Source of the DNA: Pseudomonadota bacterium
GTDB lineage: Bacteria > Desulfobacterota > Desulfovibrionia > Desulfovibrionales > Desulfovibrionaceae
Assembly (NCBI GenBank): GCA_023390395.1
Contig: JAEWCY010000153.1
Location: 1 to 6,875, forward strand
Length of the DNA stretch: 6,875 nt
Direction of reading: 5' to 3'
The notes below the pieces were generated by a model that did not search any database, was not told where the DNA came from, and saw only the letters and a list, made by a program, of their open reading frames with translations. Both the position numbers and the translations under genes were made by a program. Of this stretch, positions 1 to 6,761 are shown one piece after another. The stretch's first letter is position 1; every line of letters starts with the position of its first letter.

Positions 1-29
1 CCCCGATTCCATCTCCCCCGGAGCATCGC

Positions 30-572
30 ATGCAGTTACGTGGGACGACGATATTGGCCGTGCGCACGGACGCCGGCGTGGCCGTGGCCGGGGACGGGCA
101 GGTGACGCTCGGCCAGGCCGTGGCCATGAAGCACGGCGCGCGCAAGGTGCGCCGCATCTACAAGGACCGGGTGGTGATCGGCTTTGCCGGCTCCACGGCC
201 GACGCCTTCACGCTCTTCGAGCGTTTCGAGGCCAAGCTGGAGGAATTCGGCGGCAACCTGGTGCGGGCCAGCGTGGAGCTGGCCAAGGACTGGCGCAAGG
301 ACAAGTACCTGCGCCGCCTGGAGGCCATGCTGATCGTGGCCGACGCGACCAACGTGCTGCTGCTTTCCGGCAACGGCGACGTGATCGAGCCCGACGACGG
401 CGTGGCCGCCATCGGCTCGGGCGGCCCTTACGCCCTGGCCGCCGCGCGGGCGCTTCTGCGCCACACGGACATGGCCCCGCGCGAGATCGTGGAGAAGGCC
501 ATGGGCATCGCCGCCGAAATCTGCGTCTACACCAACGACCGCATCGTGGTGGAGACCATCGACCGCGCCTAG
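30..572 (+). CDS. hslV: HslV (ClpQ), proteolytic subunit of the HslVU protease
   Basis: This 180-residue protein is the peptidase of the two-part cytoplasmic ATP-dependent protease HslVU, an N-terminal-nucleophile threonine protease related to proteasome beta subunits. The sequence begins MQLRGTTILAVR. By family knowledge the short propeptide is removed before the TT pair, exposing the catalytic threonine (Thr6 here), and the mature chain of about 175 residues matches the usual size. Other family signatures visible are GDGQVTLG (22-29), a KVRR segment (about 39-42), GFAGSTADAFTLFE (about 51-64), ELAKDWR (about 83-89), GNGDVIEP (about 114-121) and GSGGPYALAAARALL (about 129-143). The start is the only sensible one: GGAG at 20-23 lies 6 bases before the ATG. 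The ATPase partner follows after 37 bases. The gene looks complete and ordinary. Confidence 0.97.
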   Translation: MQLRGTTILAVRTDAGVAVAGDGQVTLGQAVAMKHGARKVRRIYKDRVVIGFAGSTADAFTLFERFEAKLEEFGGNLVRASVELAKDWRKDKYLRRLEAMLIVADATNVLLLSGNGDVIEPDDGVAAIGSGGPYALAAARALLRHTDMAPREIVEKAMGIAAEICVYTNDRIVVETIDRA

Positions 573-596
573 CAGGCGCGCTTCATACAGAGTCAT

Positions 597-604
597 GGAA
601 GGAG
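597..604 (+). promoter_or_regulatory. Shine-Dalgarno sequence that fixes the hslU start
   Basis: GGAAGGAG ends 5 bases before the ATG at 610. An in-frame ATG at 595 would give a protein five residues longer, but it overlaps this site and has no ribosome-binding site of its own. The conserved HslU N-terminus (LTPREIV) also begins just after the 610 start, so 610 is preferred. Confidence 0.8.
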
Positions 605-609
605 CAGGC

Positions 610-1986
<1,377 letters not shown>

Positions 1987-2007
1987 CCATCCGTTGGAGG
2001 ACGGCCC

Positions 2008-2901
2008 ATGGAACGCGAGCACGCCAAGGCCCGGCTGCTGCTGGAGGCACTGCCGTACATCCGCAAGTTTTTCGGCAAGACGGTGGTCATCAAGTACGGC
2101 GGCCACGCCATGGTGGACGAAGCCCTGCAGAAGAGCTTCGCCCTCAACGTCATCCTGCTCAAGTACATCGGCATAAACCCGGTCATCGTCCACGGCGGCG
2201 GGCCGCAGATCGGCCAGATGCTCAAGCAGCTCAACATCACGAGCGAATTCCGCCAGGGCCTTCGCGTCACCGACGACGCCACCATGGACGTGGTGGAGAT
2301 GGTGCTCGTGGGCAAGGTCAACAAGAACATCGTCAACCTCATCAACCTCAACGGCGGCGCGGCCGTGGGGCTTTCCGGCAAGGACGGCAAGCTCATCTCG
2401 GCGCGTAAGCTGGAAATGGTGCTGGAAAAGGACGACGCCCCGCCCGAGATCATCGACCTCGGCAAGGTGGGCGAGGTCACGGGCATCAACACGGGGCTGA
2501 TCACCACGCTGCTCGGGGAGGGTTTCATCCCGGTCATCGCGCCGGTGGGCGTGGACGAGAAGGGCGAAACCTACAACATCAACGCCGACACCGTGGCCGG
2601 GGCCGTGGCCGGGGCGCTCGGGGCCAAGCGGCTGGTCCTTTTGACCGACGTGGCCGGCGTGCTGGACAAGGACAAGAACCTGATCTCGTCCCTGGACATC
2701 GTGGAAGCGTCGCAGGCCATGGCCTCGGGCGTGCTGACCGGCGGCATGATCCCCAAGGTCACCTGCTGCATGGAGGCCGTGGACGCGGGCGTGGAAAAGG
2801 CCCACATCCTGGACGGGCGGGTGGAAAACTGCATCATCCTGGAGTTTTTCACCAACTCCGGCATCGGCACGGAAATCGTCTGTAAGCGGTGCATGCTGTA
2901 G
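2008..2901 (+). CDS. argB: N-acetylglutamate kinase
   Basis: This 297-residue protein is a cytoplasmic amino-acid kinase that phosphorylates N-acetyl-L-glutamate with ATP, the second step of arginine synthesis through acetylated intermediates. Visible motifs are KYGGHAM (29-35, catalytic Lys29), HGGGP (62-66, glycine-rich phosphate loop), GLRVTD (84-89, acetylglutamate binding), GLSGKDG (121-127), YNINADTVAG (189-198), LLTDVAGVLD (211-220) and GGMIPK (245-250, catalytic Lys250). The N-terminal helix before the kinase core (about residues 3-22, with the EALPYIRKF pattern), together with HILDGR (266-271) and SGIGTEI (284-290) near the C-terminus, matches the hexameric, arginine-inhibited class. 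Feedback inhibition by arginine is therefore inferred. The start is supported by GGAGG at 1996-2000, 7 bases before the ATG. It lies 21 bases after hslU, although the two functions are unrelated. No operator or attenuator is visible in that short gap. Confidence 0.97.
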   Translation: MEREHAKARLLLEALPYIRKFFGKTVVIKYGGHAMVDEALQKSFALNVILLKYIGINPVIVHGGGPQIGQMLKQLNITSEFRQGLRVTDDATMDVVEMVLVGKVNKNIVNLINLNGGAAVGLSGKDGKLISARKLEMVLEKDDAPPEIIDLGKVGEVTGINTGLITTLLGEGFIPVIAPVGVDEKGETYNINADTVAGAVAGALGAKRLVLLTDVAGVLDKDKNLISSLDIVEASQAMASGVLTGGMIPKVTCCMEAVDAGVEKAHILDGRVENCIILEFFTNSGIGTEIVCKRCML

Positions 2902-2937
2902 GCGGCTTGCGATAGTAGCCGGGGGGGATGCCCGGCG

Positions 2938-2966
2938 GCCAGGAGGGGCCGAGGGCTCCTCCTGGC
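2938..2966 (+). terminator. Possible terminator hairpin downstream of argB
   Basis: GCCAGGAGG (2938-2946) pairs perfectly with CCTCCTGGC (2958-2966) across an 11-base loop, 37 bases after the argB stop. No T-run follows; the next bases are TCACCCC. A classic intrinsic terminator is therefore not proven, and the hairpin could instead be part of the repeat cluster or an RNA 3'-end stabiliser. Confidence 0.35.
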
Positions 2967-2980
2967 TCACCCCAAAGGGG

Positions 2981-3014
2981 GCGCTTGCCTGCTTGCAACG
3001 AAGCGGGCAAGCGC
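2981..3014. repeat. 14-bp stem-loop in the argB downstream spacer
   Basis: The left arm at 2981-2994 (GCGCTTGCC, T, GCTT) pairs with the right arm at 3001-3014 (AAGC, G, GGCAAGCGC). The pairing is perfect apart from one T-G wobble, and the loop is GCAACG. It is the strongest fold in this spacer. No T-tract flanks it, so it looks more like a palindromic intergenic repeat than a standard terminator. Confidence 0.5.
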
Positions 3015-3064
3015 GTCTTGCGACGAGTCGTCGAGGGAAAAACCTTTCGAGTCGTAACCGGTAA

Positions 3065-3103
3065 GGGAGTCCAGAGGGCGATAGCCCTTTGGCCGCCGGA
3101 GGC
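3065..3103. repeat. REP-like palindromic unit with GCCGCCGGAGGC tail
   Basis: CCAGAGGGC (3071-3079) pairs with GCCCTTTGG (3084-3092) through a GATA loop, with one G-T wobble. The hairpin is preceded by GGGAGT and followed by CCGCCGGAGGC. I recall intergenic units of the form 'GTCC-GC-rich hairpin-GGCCGCCGGAGGC' as frequent in Desulfovibrio-type genomes, but that recollection is unverified. What the sequence shows is the hairpin and its flanks. Confidence 0.5.
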
Positions 3104-3131
3104 GTTCCCCCTCCATCCCCCCGCGGCGCTC

Positions 3132-4118
3132 CTACCAGCGCCCCGGCATGGCCGGCAGCCAGGATTCGGACAGGTACTTGCGGAAATCCCGTCCCACCTG
3201 CCACAGGCGCGTCAGGCGGCCCTCGATGACGATGGAGCGCGGGCGCGGCCGCAGATGGCGGTAATGGCGCGGCAGCTGGAAGCGGTTGTTTTTCGACAGC
3301 ACCACGTCCATCTCCCTGTCCCGGTCGCGCACGACCAGGGCTTCCGGGAAAAAGACCGTGTCCTTGAGCCGCTTGGAAAACGCGTCGAACAGCGTGGCGT
3401 GGATGGCGGAAAAAGGCTCGGCCGAAAGCCGGGCCGTGGGCGCGGCCACGTTCTCGTTGGCCACGAAGGCCACCGGCCCGTCGGGCAGGCCGGCATAGGC
3501 CGCGCTCTCCCGGGCGTCGGCCACGCGCACCTCGCCAAGGCCCAGGGAATCGAAAAGCAGCCGCGTGCGGGCGGCGATCTCCGGGTCGATGTCGAGGCCG
3601 AACAGGCGCGTTTCGGCCACGCCGTTGCGCTTGGCCTGGAACCAGGCGGCGGCCAGCAGCACGCCCGTGCCCGTGCCGCAGTCGATGCCGAAAAACGGGT
3701 CCTGGACCTGGGACGGCGGCAGGGGTCTGTTGGCCACGGAACGGAAGATGTGGGCCGTGCGCGGCAGGTCCGTCAGCATGCGCAGGGAAAAGGCGCTGTA
3801 CTCCCCGGCCAGCGGCAACGCGCCGTCCGGGCCCTCGGCGGACCACAAATCGTAAAACCGCCCGAGCTGCGTGCAGATTTCCGGCAGGGGCACGGCATGG
3901 GCCTCGGAGCCGGGATACAGAGAGGCGTAGAAGAACTTCAGCAGCAGGCTCAGGATGTCCGCATCGACCATGGGCGCGGCGGGATGGGACAGACGCGCGA
4001 AGTCGTCCCGCAGCGGCCCGGGACGGAAAAGCTCGCGGGCGATGACGGGTTCCCGACCGATCCTCGCGTCGAAACGCCGTGACGGCGAGGGGGTGGCGGC
4101 GTCGTTGATTCGCGGCAT
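3132..4118 (-). CDS. Predicted SAM-dependent methyltransferase, substrate unknown
   Basis: This 328-residue, apparently cytoplasmic protein has a class I (Rossmann-fold) methyltransferase core. The glycine-rich SAM loop is FGIDCGTGTG (143-152). The acidic turn after strand 2 is GLDIDPE (174-180), and VADA (199-202) fits the next strand with an acidic residue. An N-terminal segment of about 140 residues (including LLLKFFYASLYPG, about 58-70, and AGEYSAFSLRML, about 104-115) precedes the core and is not a domain I recognise. Where amino- or N-methyltransferases often carry NPPY/DPPY, this protein has VANENVAAP (219-227), so adenine- or glutamine-directed activity is not supported. There is no signal peptide or membrane segment. 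The reading frame is open further upstream, but the start at 4118 has GGAAGGAG (4124-4131, complement strand) 5 bases before it, the same arrangement as hslU. It converges on argB and diverges from the exonuclease gene. The fold call is fairly firm; the substrate is not known. Confidence 0.82.
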   Translation of the reverse strand: MPRINDAATPSPSRRFDARIGREPVIARELFRPGPLRDDFARLSHPAAPMVDADILSLLLKFFYASLYPGSEAHAVPLPEICTQLGRFYDLWSAEGPDGALPLAGEYSAFSLRMLTDLPRTAHIFRSVANRPLPPSQVQDPFFGIDCGTGTGVLLAAAWFQAKRNGVAETRLFGLDIDPEIAARTRLLFDSLGLGEVRVADARESAAYAGLPDGPVAFVANENVAAPTARLSAEPFSAIHATLFDAFSKRLKDTVFFPEALVVRDRDREMDVVLSKNNRFQLPRHYRHLRPRPRSIVIEGRLTRLWQVGRDFRKYLSESWLPAMPGRW

Positions 4119-4147
4119 GGGCGCTCCTTCCTTGGAATCGTGATCCG

Positions 4148-4173
4148 GACCTGGCGGCAAAAATCTCCAGGTC
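4148..4173. promoter_or_regulatory. Inverted repeat in the divergent intergenic region (possible operator or leader hairpin)
   Basis: GACCTGG (4148-4154) and CCAGGTC (4167-4173) are perfect 7-base inverted arms around a 12-base spacer containing AAAAA. The element lies 30 bases upstream of the methyltransferase start and 89 bases before the chosen exonuclease start, in the only divergent promoter region of the window. It could be a regulator-binding site or a stem in the methyltransferase leader. I found no convincing -35/-10 pair in either direction. Confidence 0.35.
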
Positions 4174-4261
4174 GGCGTAACCCATGCAGGTTTGATGCCG
4201 TCACCCCCCGATTGCCGTCCCGAGGTTGAGCCCCGCCGGCAAAAGGCGTAAGGCACCACGC

Positions 4262-5098
4262 GTGCTTCGACATACCTTCGTACACCTGCCCGGCCTCGGC
4301 CCGTCCACGGAAAAACGCCTCTGGGCCGCCGGCATCCGGACCTGGGACGATTTCCTCGACGCCAAAACGCCGCCGCTCGGGTCCGTCAAAGTCCCCATGT
4401 GGCGCGACGAACTGGCCCTCTCCAAGGAACGCCTGGCCGCCGGCGACGCCGACTATTTCGGCACGCGCCTGCCGCCGGCCGAGAACTGGCGGCTTTTCTT
4501 CGACTTCCGCCAGCACCTCGCCTGCGTGGACATCGAAACCGACGGCACGCCCAAAAACGAAGTCACCGCAGTGTCCCTCTACGACGGTATCGACACCGTG
4601 CGCACTTACGCCCACGGGAAAAACCTGCACGACTTCGCCGACGACATCCTGGAGAAAAAAGTCCTCGTCACCTTCAACGGCCGCTGCTTCGACGCCCCCG
4701 TGCTCAAGTCGCACCTGGGCGCGACCCTGCCCAAGGCCCACATCGACCTGCGCAACGTGCTCACGGGCATCGGCATCAAGGGCGGGCTCAAGAAGTGCGA
4801 ACTGCACTACGGCGTGGACCGGGGCGACCTGACCGGCGCGGACGGCTACTTCGCCGTGGTCTTGTGGCGCGAATACGTGAAAACCGCCGACCCGGCGCTC
4901 ATGGAGACGCTGCTCGCCTACAACGCGGCCGACGTGCTGGCCCTGCCTGTGCTGCTGGCCCACGCCATCAACGACCTGCTCGAACAGACGCCCTTCGCCG
5001 ACCGCTACCGCCTGGACATCCCCCGGCCAGGCGTCAATCCCCACGCCCCGGACCCCCGCGTCCTGCGCCGCCTGGCCTGGGCGTTCTCCCGCAAATAA
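4262..5098 (+). CDS. YprB-type RNase H-like (DEDDy) exonuclease
   Basis: This 278-residue protein belongs to the predicted 3'-5' exonuclease group with a YprB-like RNase H fold. The N-terminus reads LPGLGPSTEKRLWAAGI (9-25), which looks like a helix-hairpin-helix nucleic-acid contact. The nuclease core shows DIET (90-93; Asp90 and Glu92 as the first two metal ligands), TFNGRCFDAPVL (137-148; Asp144), HIDLRNVL (160-167) and YNAADV (220-225; Asp224 with Tyr220 giving the DEDDy pattern). All expected acidic residues are present, so activity is likely; the substrate (RNA or DNA) is unknown. The start is uncertain. A TTG at 4226 would add 12 residues but has its only GAGG directly abutting it. GTG at 4262 has AAGG at 4250-4253 (8-base spacing) and gives the (M)LRHTFVHLPG N-terminus that fits this family. 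It diverges from the methyltransferase gene and converges on the transporter gene. Confidence 0.85.
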   Translation: MLRHTFVHLPGLGPSTEKRLWAAGIRTWDDFLDAKTPPLGSVKVPMWRDELALSKERLAAGDADYFGTRLPPAENWRLFFDFRQHLACVDIETDGTPKNEVTAVSLYDGIDTVRTYAHGKNLHDFADDILEKKVLVTFNGRCFDAPVLKSHLGATLPKAHIDLRNVLTGIGIKGGLKKCELHYGVDRGDLTGADGYFAVVLWREYVKTADPALMETLLAYNAADVLALPVLLAHAINDLLEQTPFADRYRLDIPRPGVNPHAPDPRVLRRLAWAFSRK

Positions 5099-5099
5099 G

Positions 5100-5122
5100 G
5101 GCGGCCGGTACGCCCGGCCGCC
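5100..5122. terminator. Bidirectional terminator hairpin
   Basis: GGCGGCCGG (5100-5108) pairs perfectly with CCGGCCGCC (5114-5122) across the loop TACGC. It begins two bases after the exonuclease stop and ends 12 bases before the end of the convergent transporter gene. On the + strand it is followed by TTCCCGTTTCC, and on the - strand by CTTATTTGC. The T-content is modest on both sides, but the position between two convergent stops makes a shared terminator the best reading. Confidence 0.75.
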
Positions 5123-5134
5123 TTCCCGTTTCCG

Positions 5135-6253
5135 TCACCGGCGCGGCAGGACCGCCAGCAGCGCGCCCAGCGCGGCGCAGGCTGTCAGGAATCCGACCGT
5201 CGCCCCGAGTCCCCAGGCGTTGGCGCACAGGGGGCCGGCGAAATAGCCCGTGCCCCAGGCCAGGTAATAGATCCCGCAGGCCCGTCCCCGGACCCCGGCC
5301 GGGGACGCGTCGTTGACGCGCGCCAGCGAGGCCACGGCGAACGTCCCGAGCCCCAGCCCCAGGAGCCCGAAGGCGGCCAGGGCTAGGGAAAGGGAAGCGT
5401 TCAGGCTTCCCCACAACCCTGCCCCCATGGCTGCGAGCCCCGAACCGATGAACGGTCCGCGTCCGAACCGGTCGGACAACCTGCCGGCCACGGCCTGGGA
5501 GACGGCGATGCCGGCGTAGACCCAGAAGAAGAACATCCCGAGGGCCTTGGGGCCGTACCCGGCCTCGCCGGCCAGATGCACCGGAAAGGAACTCGTCAAA
5601 AGGCCATACGCCGCCCCGGCCACGGGCAGGGTGCCCAGCACCGGCCACAATCCGCCAAGGGATGGACGTCCGGCGACTCCTTGCTCCGTCGGAGACGCGG
5701 CGTTTTGACTCCCCGCTCCGGCCATGGCCAGCGTGAGCCCCATGGCCCCAAGGCAGAGCCAACCGAATGCAGCGAACGGATCGCCTCCCAGGCGCGCCGC
5801 ATACCAGACGCCGGCCAGGGGGCCGGCCATGAGGCCGAGGTGAAACGCCGCGTTGTAGCAGCCCAGGGCCCGGCCGCGCATGGTCGGATACAGCCGGCCG
5901 AGCAGCGCCGGGGCGATGGCCCAGACCGGAGCCTCCCCCGCGCCCTGGAGAAACCGGCCGGCATAAATGCCGAAGTTCCCCCGCGCCAGGACGTACGCAA
6001 AGGCCGAGGCGGCCATGAGGGCGAACCCCGCCGCCAGCACGCGCCGCGCGCCCAGCCTGTCGGCCAGACGTCCGGCCGGATACTGGCAGAGCATGTAGGC
6101 CAGGGCGAAGGATGCGGACAACCAGCCGGCCGAGCGCAGGTCGCCCCCGGAGGCAAGATACTTTTCCGGCAGAGCCGCTACGACCATGCCCATGCCGGTC
6201 ATGGCCAAAAATACGGCGAGACACAGCCCCGCCATCGGAACATATCGACGCAT
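5135..6253 (-). CDS. Major facilitator superfamily transporter, probable exporter
   Basis: This 372-residue inner-membrane protein is made almost wholly of hydrophobic segments, consistent with about 12 transmembrane helices in two halves joined by a polar linker (about 182-200). The MFS loop motif A occurs in both halves: GRLADRLGARR (61-71) and GRLSDRFGRGP (257-267). RFLQGAGEA (100-108) fits motif B of helix 4. In helix 5, Gly131, Gly140, Gly144-Pro145 and Gly148 follow the spacing G-x8-G-x3-GP-x2-G of motif C, which is typical of proton-coupled drug/metabolite antiporters, so export is more likely than uptake. The substrate is unknown. The start is supported by GGGAGGGG (6260-6267, complement strand), 6 bases before the ATG. 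The gene stands alone, with no recognisable regulator or enzyme beside it in the window, so context does not reveal its job. The ends appear intact. Confidence 0.9.
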   Translation of the reverse strand: MRRYVPMAGLCLAVFLAMTGMGMVVAALPEKYLASGGDLRSAGWLSASFALAYMLCQYPAGRLADRLGARRVLAAGFALMAASAFAYVLARGNFGIYAGRFLQGAGEAPVWAIAPALLGRLYPTMRGRALGCYNAAFHLGLMAGPLAGVWYAARLGGDPFAAFGWLCLGAMGLTLAMAGAGSQNAASPTEQGVAGRPSLGGLWPVLGTLPVAGAAYGLLTSSFPVHLAGEAGYGPKALGMFFFWVYAGIAVSQAVAGRLSDRFGRGPFIGSGLAAMGAGLWGSLNASLSLALAAFGLLGLGLGTFAVASLARVNDASPAGVRGRACGIYYLAWGTGYFAGPLCANAWGLGATVGFLTACAALGALLAVLPRR

Positions 6254-6540
6254 GGAATTCCCCTCCCGTGGGGATGGGGCGCGCGCGACGAGACGCGAAC
6301 GCCGGGATCAAGCGAAAGTCGCGAACAAACGTCCGCGAGACGCGGGACGGACAGGAGGGGAAGGAAAAGGCTTGGCACGACTAATCAGCGCCGACGCCGG
6401 GCGCGTCGGACGTCGCACGGCCACGGGCCGGGCAAGTCCCTCCCCTCAGGAACGGGGAGGCGAAAGACGGAAGAAGCTCGCGTGCATGGCGCCATGTAGC
6501 CGCAAACACGGCGGTGCTGTCAACCCCTCGCCCCCGGCCG
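6254..6540 (-). other. Upstream region of the MFS transporter gene, no gene seen
   Basis: This stretch follows the transporter start on its 5' side. Several GC frames are open by chance, but none has a ribosome site or recognisable protein. It contains several short hairpins: 6330-6334 with 6345-6349 plus GCG/CGC inside; CCGACGC (6391-6397) with GCGTCGG (6403-6409); and CCTCCCC (6439-6445) with GGGGAGG (6454-6460). There is also the palindrome at 6485-6496. The transporter promoter should lie here, but I could not pick a -35/-10 pair with confidence. Confidence 0.5.
6485..6496. promoter_or_regulatory. 12-base perfect palindrome, possible regulator-binding site
   Basis: CATGGCGCCATG is a perfect palindrome 232 bases upstream of the transporter start. 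It could be a dimeric regulator site, but in DNA this rich in GC a 12-base palindrome can occur by chance and the distance is large. The call is tentative. Confidence 0.2.
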
Positions 6541-6552
6541 CCGGGACAGAGG

Positions 6553-6620
6553 CAGGGCGCTGCCCTGGACGAATCGGGGCTTTGCCCCGAACCCCACCGG
6601 GGGGGATCATCCCCCCCGGT
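6553..6620. repeat. REP/BIME-like cluster of three GC hairpins
   Basis: Three stem-loops follow one another, each with a 3-base loop. CAGGGC-GCT-GCCCTG spans 6553-6567. TCGGGGC-TTT-GCCCCGA spans 6574-6590. ACCGGGGGGGA-TCA-TCCCCCCCGGT spans 6596-6620 and has an 11-bp stem. A further inverted pair, CCCCACC (6592-6598) and GGTGGGG (6636-6642), allows a competing larger fold. The GGGGCTTTGCCCCGAACCCC form resembles dispersed intergenic repeats of high-GC Proteobacteria as I recall them; this is unverified. It does not code for protein. Confidence 0.6.
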
Positions 6621-6691
6621 CCCCCCGATCGGCGTGGTGGGGCGGGATGGGCTGCGGTCACCGCGAGGTCGGTCGCGCAGCGGACCGAAGA

Positions 6692-6761
6692 TGGGGACGG
6701 AATTTCGCCTGCCGGTGCCGCCGCTGACGCGGCAGGCTCGGCAGGCGAAATTCCGTCCCCA
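6692..6761. repeat. 70-base palindromic element with perfect 23-base inverted arms
   Basis: The arm at 6692-6714, beginning TGGGGACGGAATTTCGCC and ending TGCCG, is repeated exactly in inverted orientation at 6739-6761, with 24 bases between. Inside, TGCCGC (6716-6721) pairs with GCGGCA (6729-6734), so the whole element can fold into one long hairpin of about 29 bp. There is no T-run after either arm, which argues against an ordinary terminator. Length, symmetry and the TGGGGACGGAATT ends suggest a REP-type or miniature mobile repeat, possibly mobilised by an IS200-like (Y1/RAYT) transposase elsewhere. That origin is inferred, and no flanking target duplication is clear. Confidence 0.7.

Larger units (their letters stand above)
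2902..3131. repeat. Hairpin-rich convergent spacer between argB and the methyltransferase gene
   Basis: This 230-base gap between two convergent genes holds no supportable gene. It is filled with consecutive inverted repeats: a 6-bp stem (2918-2923 with 2931-2936), a 9-bp stem (2938-2966), CCCC-AAA-GGGG (2970-2980), a 14-bp stem (2981-3014), a 5-bp stem (3021-3033) and a 9-bp stem (3071-3092). There is also an 8-base direct repeat, CGAGTCGT, at 3024-3031 and 3048-3055. The general look is that of a REP/BIME-like intergenic cluster, and it may also end transcription from both sides. Family membership is inferred, because copy number in the genome cannot be seen here. Confidence 0.6.

Noticed and set aside
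595..609. ATG at 595 as the hslU start
   Set aside because: It overlaps the strong GGAAGGAG site that serves the ATG at 610, and has no ribosome site of its own.
2902..3131. Possible CRISPR array, because of repeated hairpins
   Set aside because: The repeated units differ in sequence and spacing, and there are no identical direct repeats with regular spacers.
2928..4082. Plus-strand open frame of 384 codons over the spacer and methyltransferase region
   Set aside because: It is antisense to the methyltransferase, whose SAM motifs are clear, and starts inside the hairpin cluster.
4119..4259. N-terminal extension of the methyltransferase up to 4259
   Set aside because: The extra 47 residues are Pro/Gly/Arg-rich without a recognisable motif, include the inverted repeat at 4148-4173, and start without a ribosome site. 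The 4118 start has an excellent one.
3132..5098. Restriction-modification system, from a methyltransferase beside a nuclease
   Set aside because: The methyltransferase lacks DPPY/NPPY or cytosine-methyltransferase motifs, there is no target-recognition domain, and the nuclease is a DEDDy exonuclease-type protein rather than a restriction endonuclease.
6371..6386. TTGGCAC resembling half of a sigma-54 promoter
   Set aside because: The expected TTGC element at the proper spacing is absent (ATCAG instead), and no gene lies downstream on that strand.
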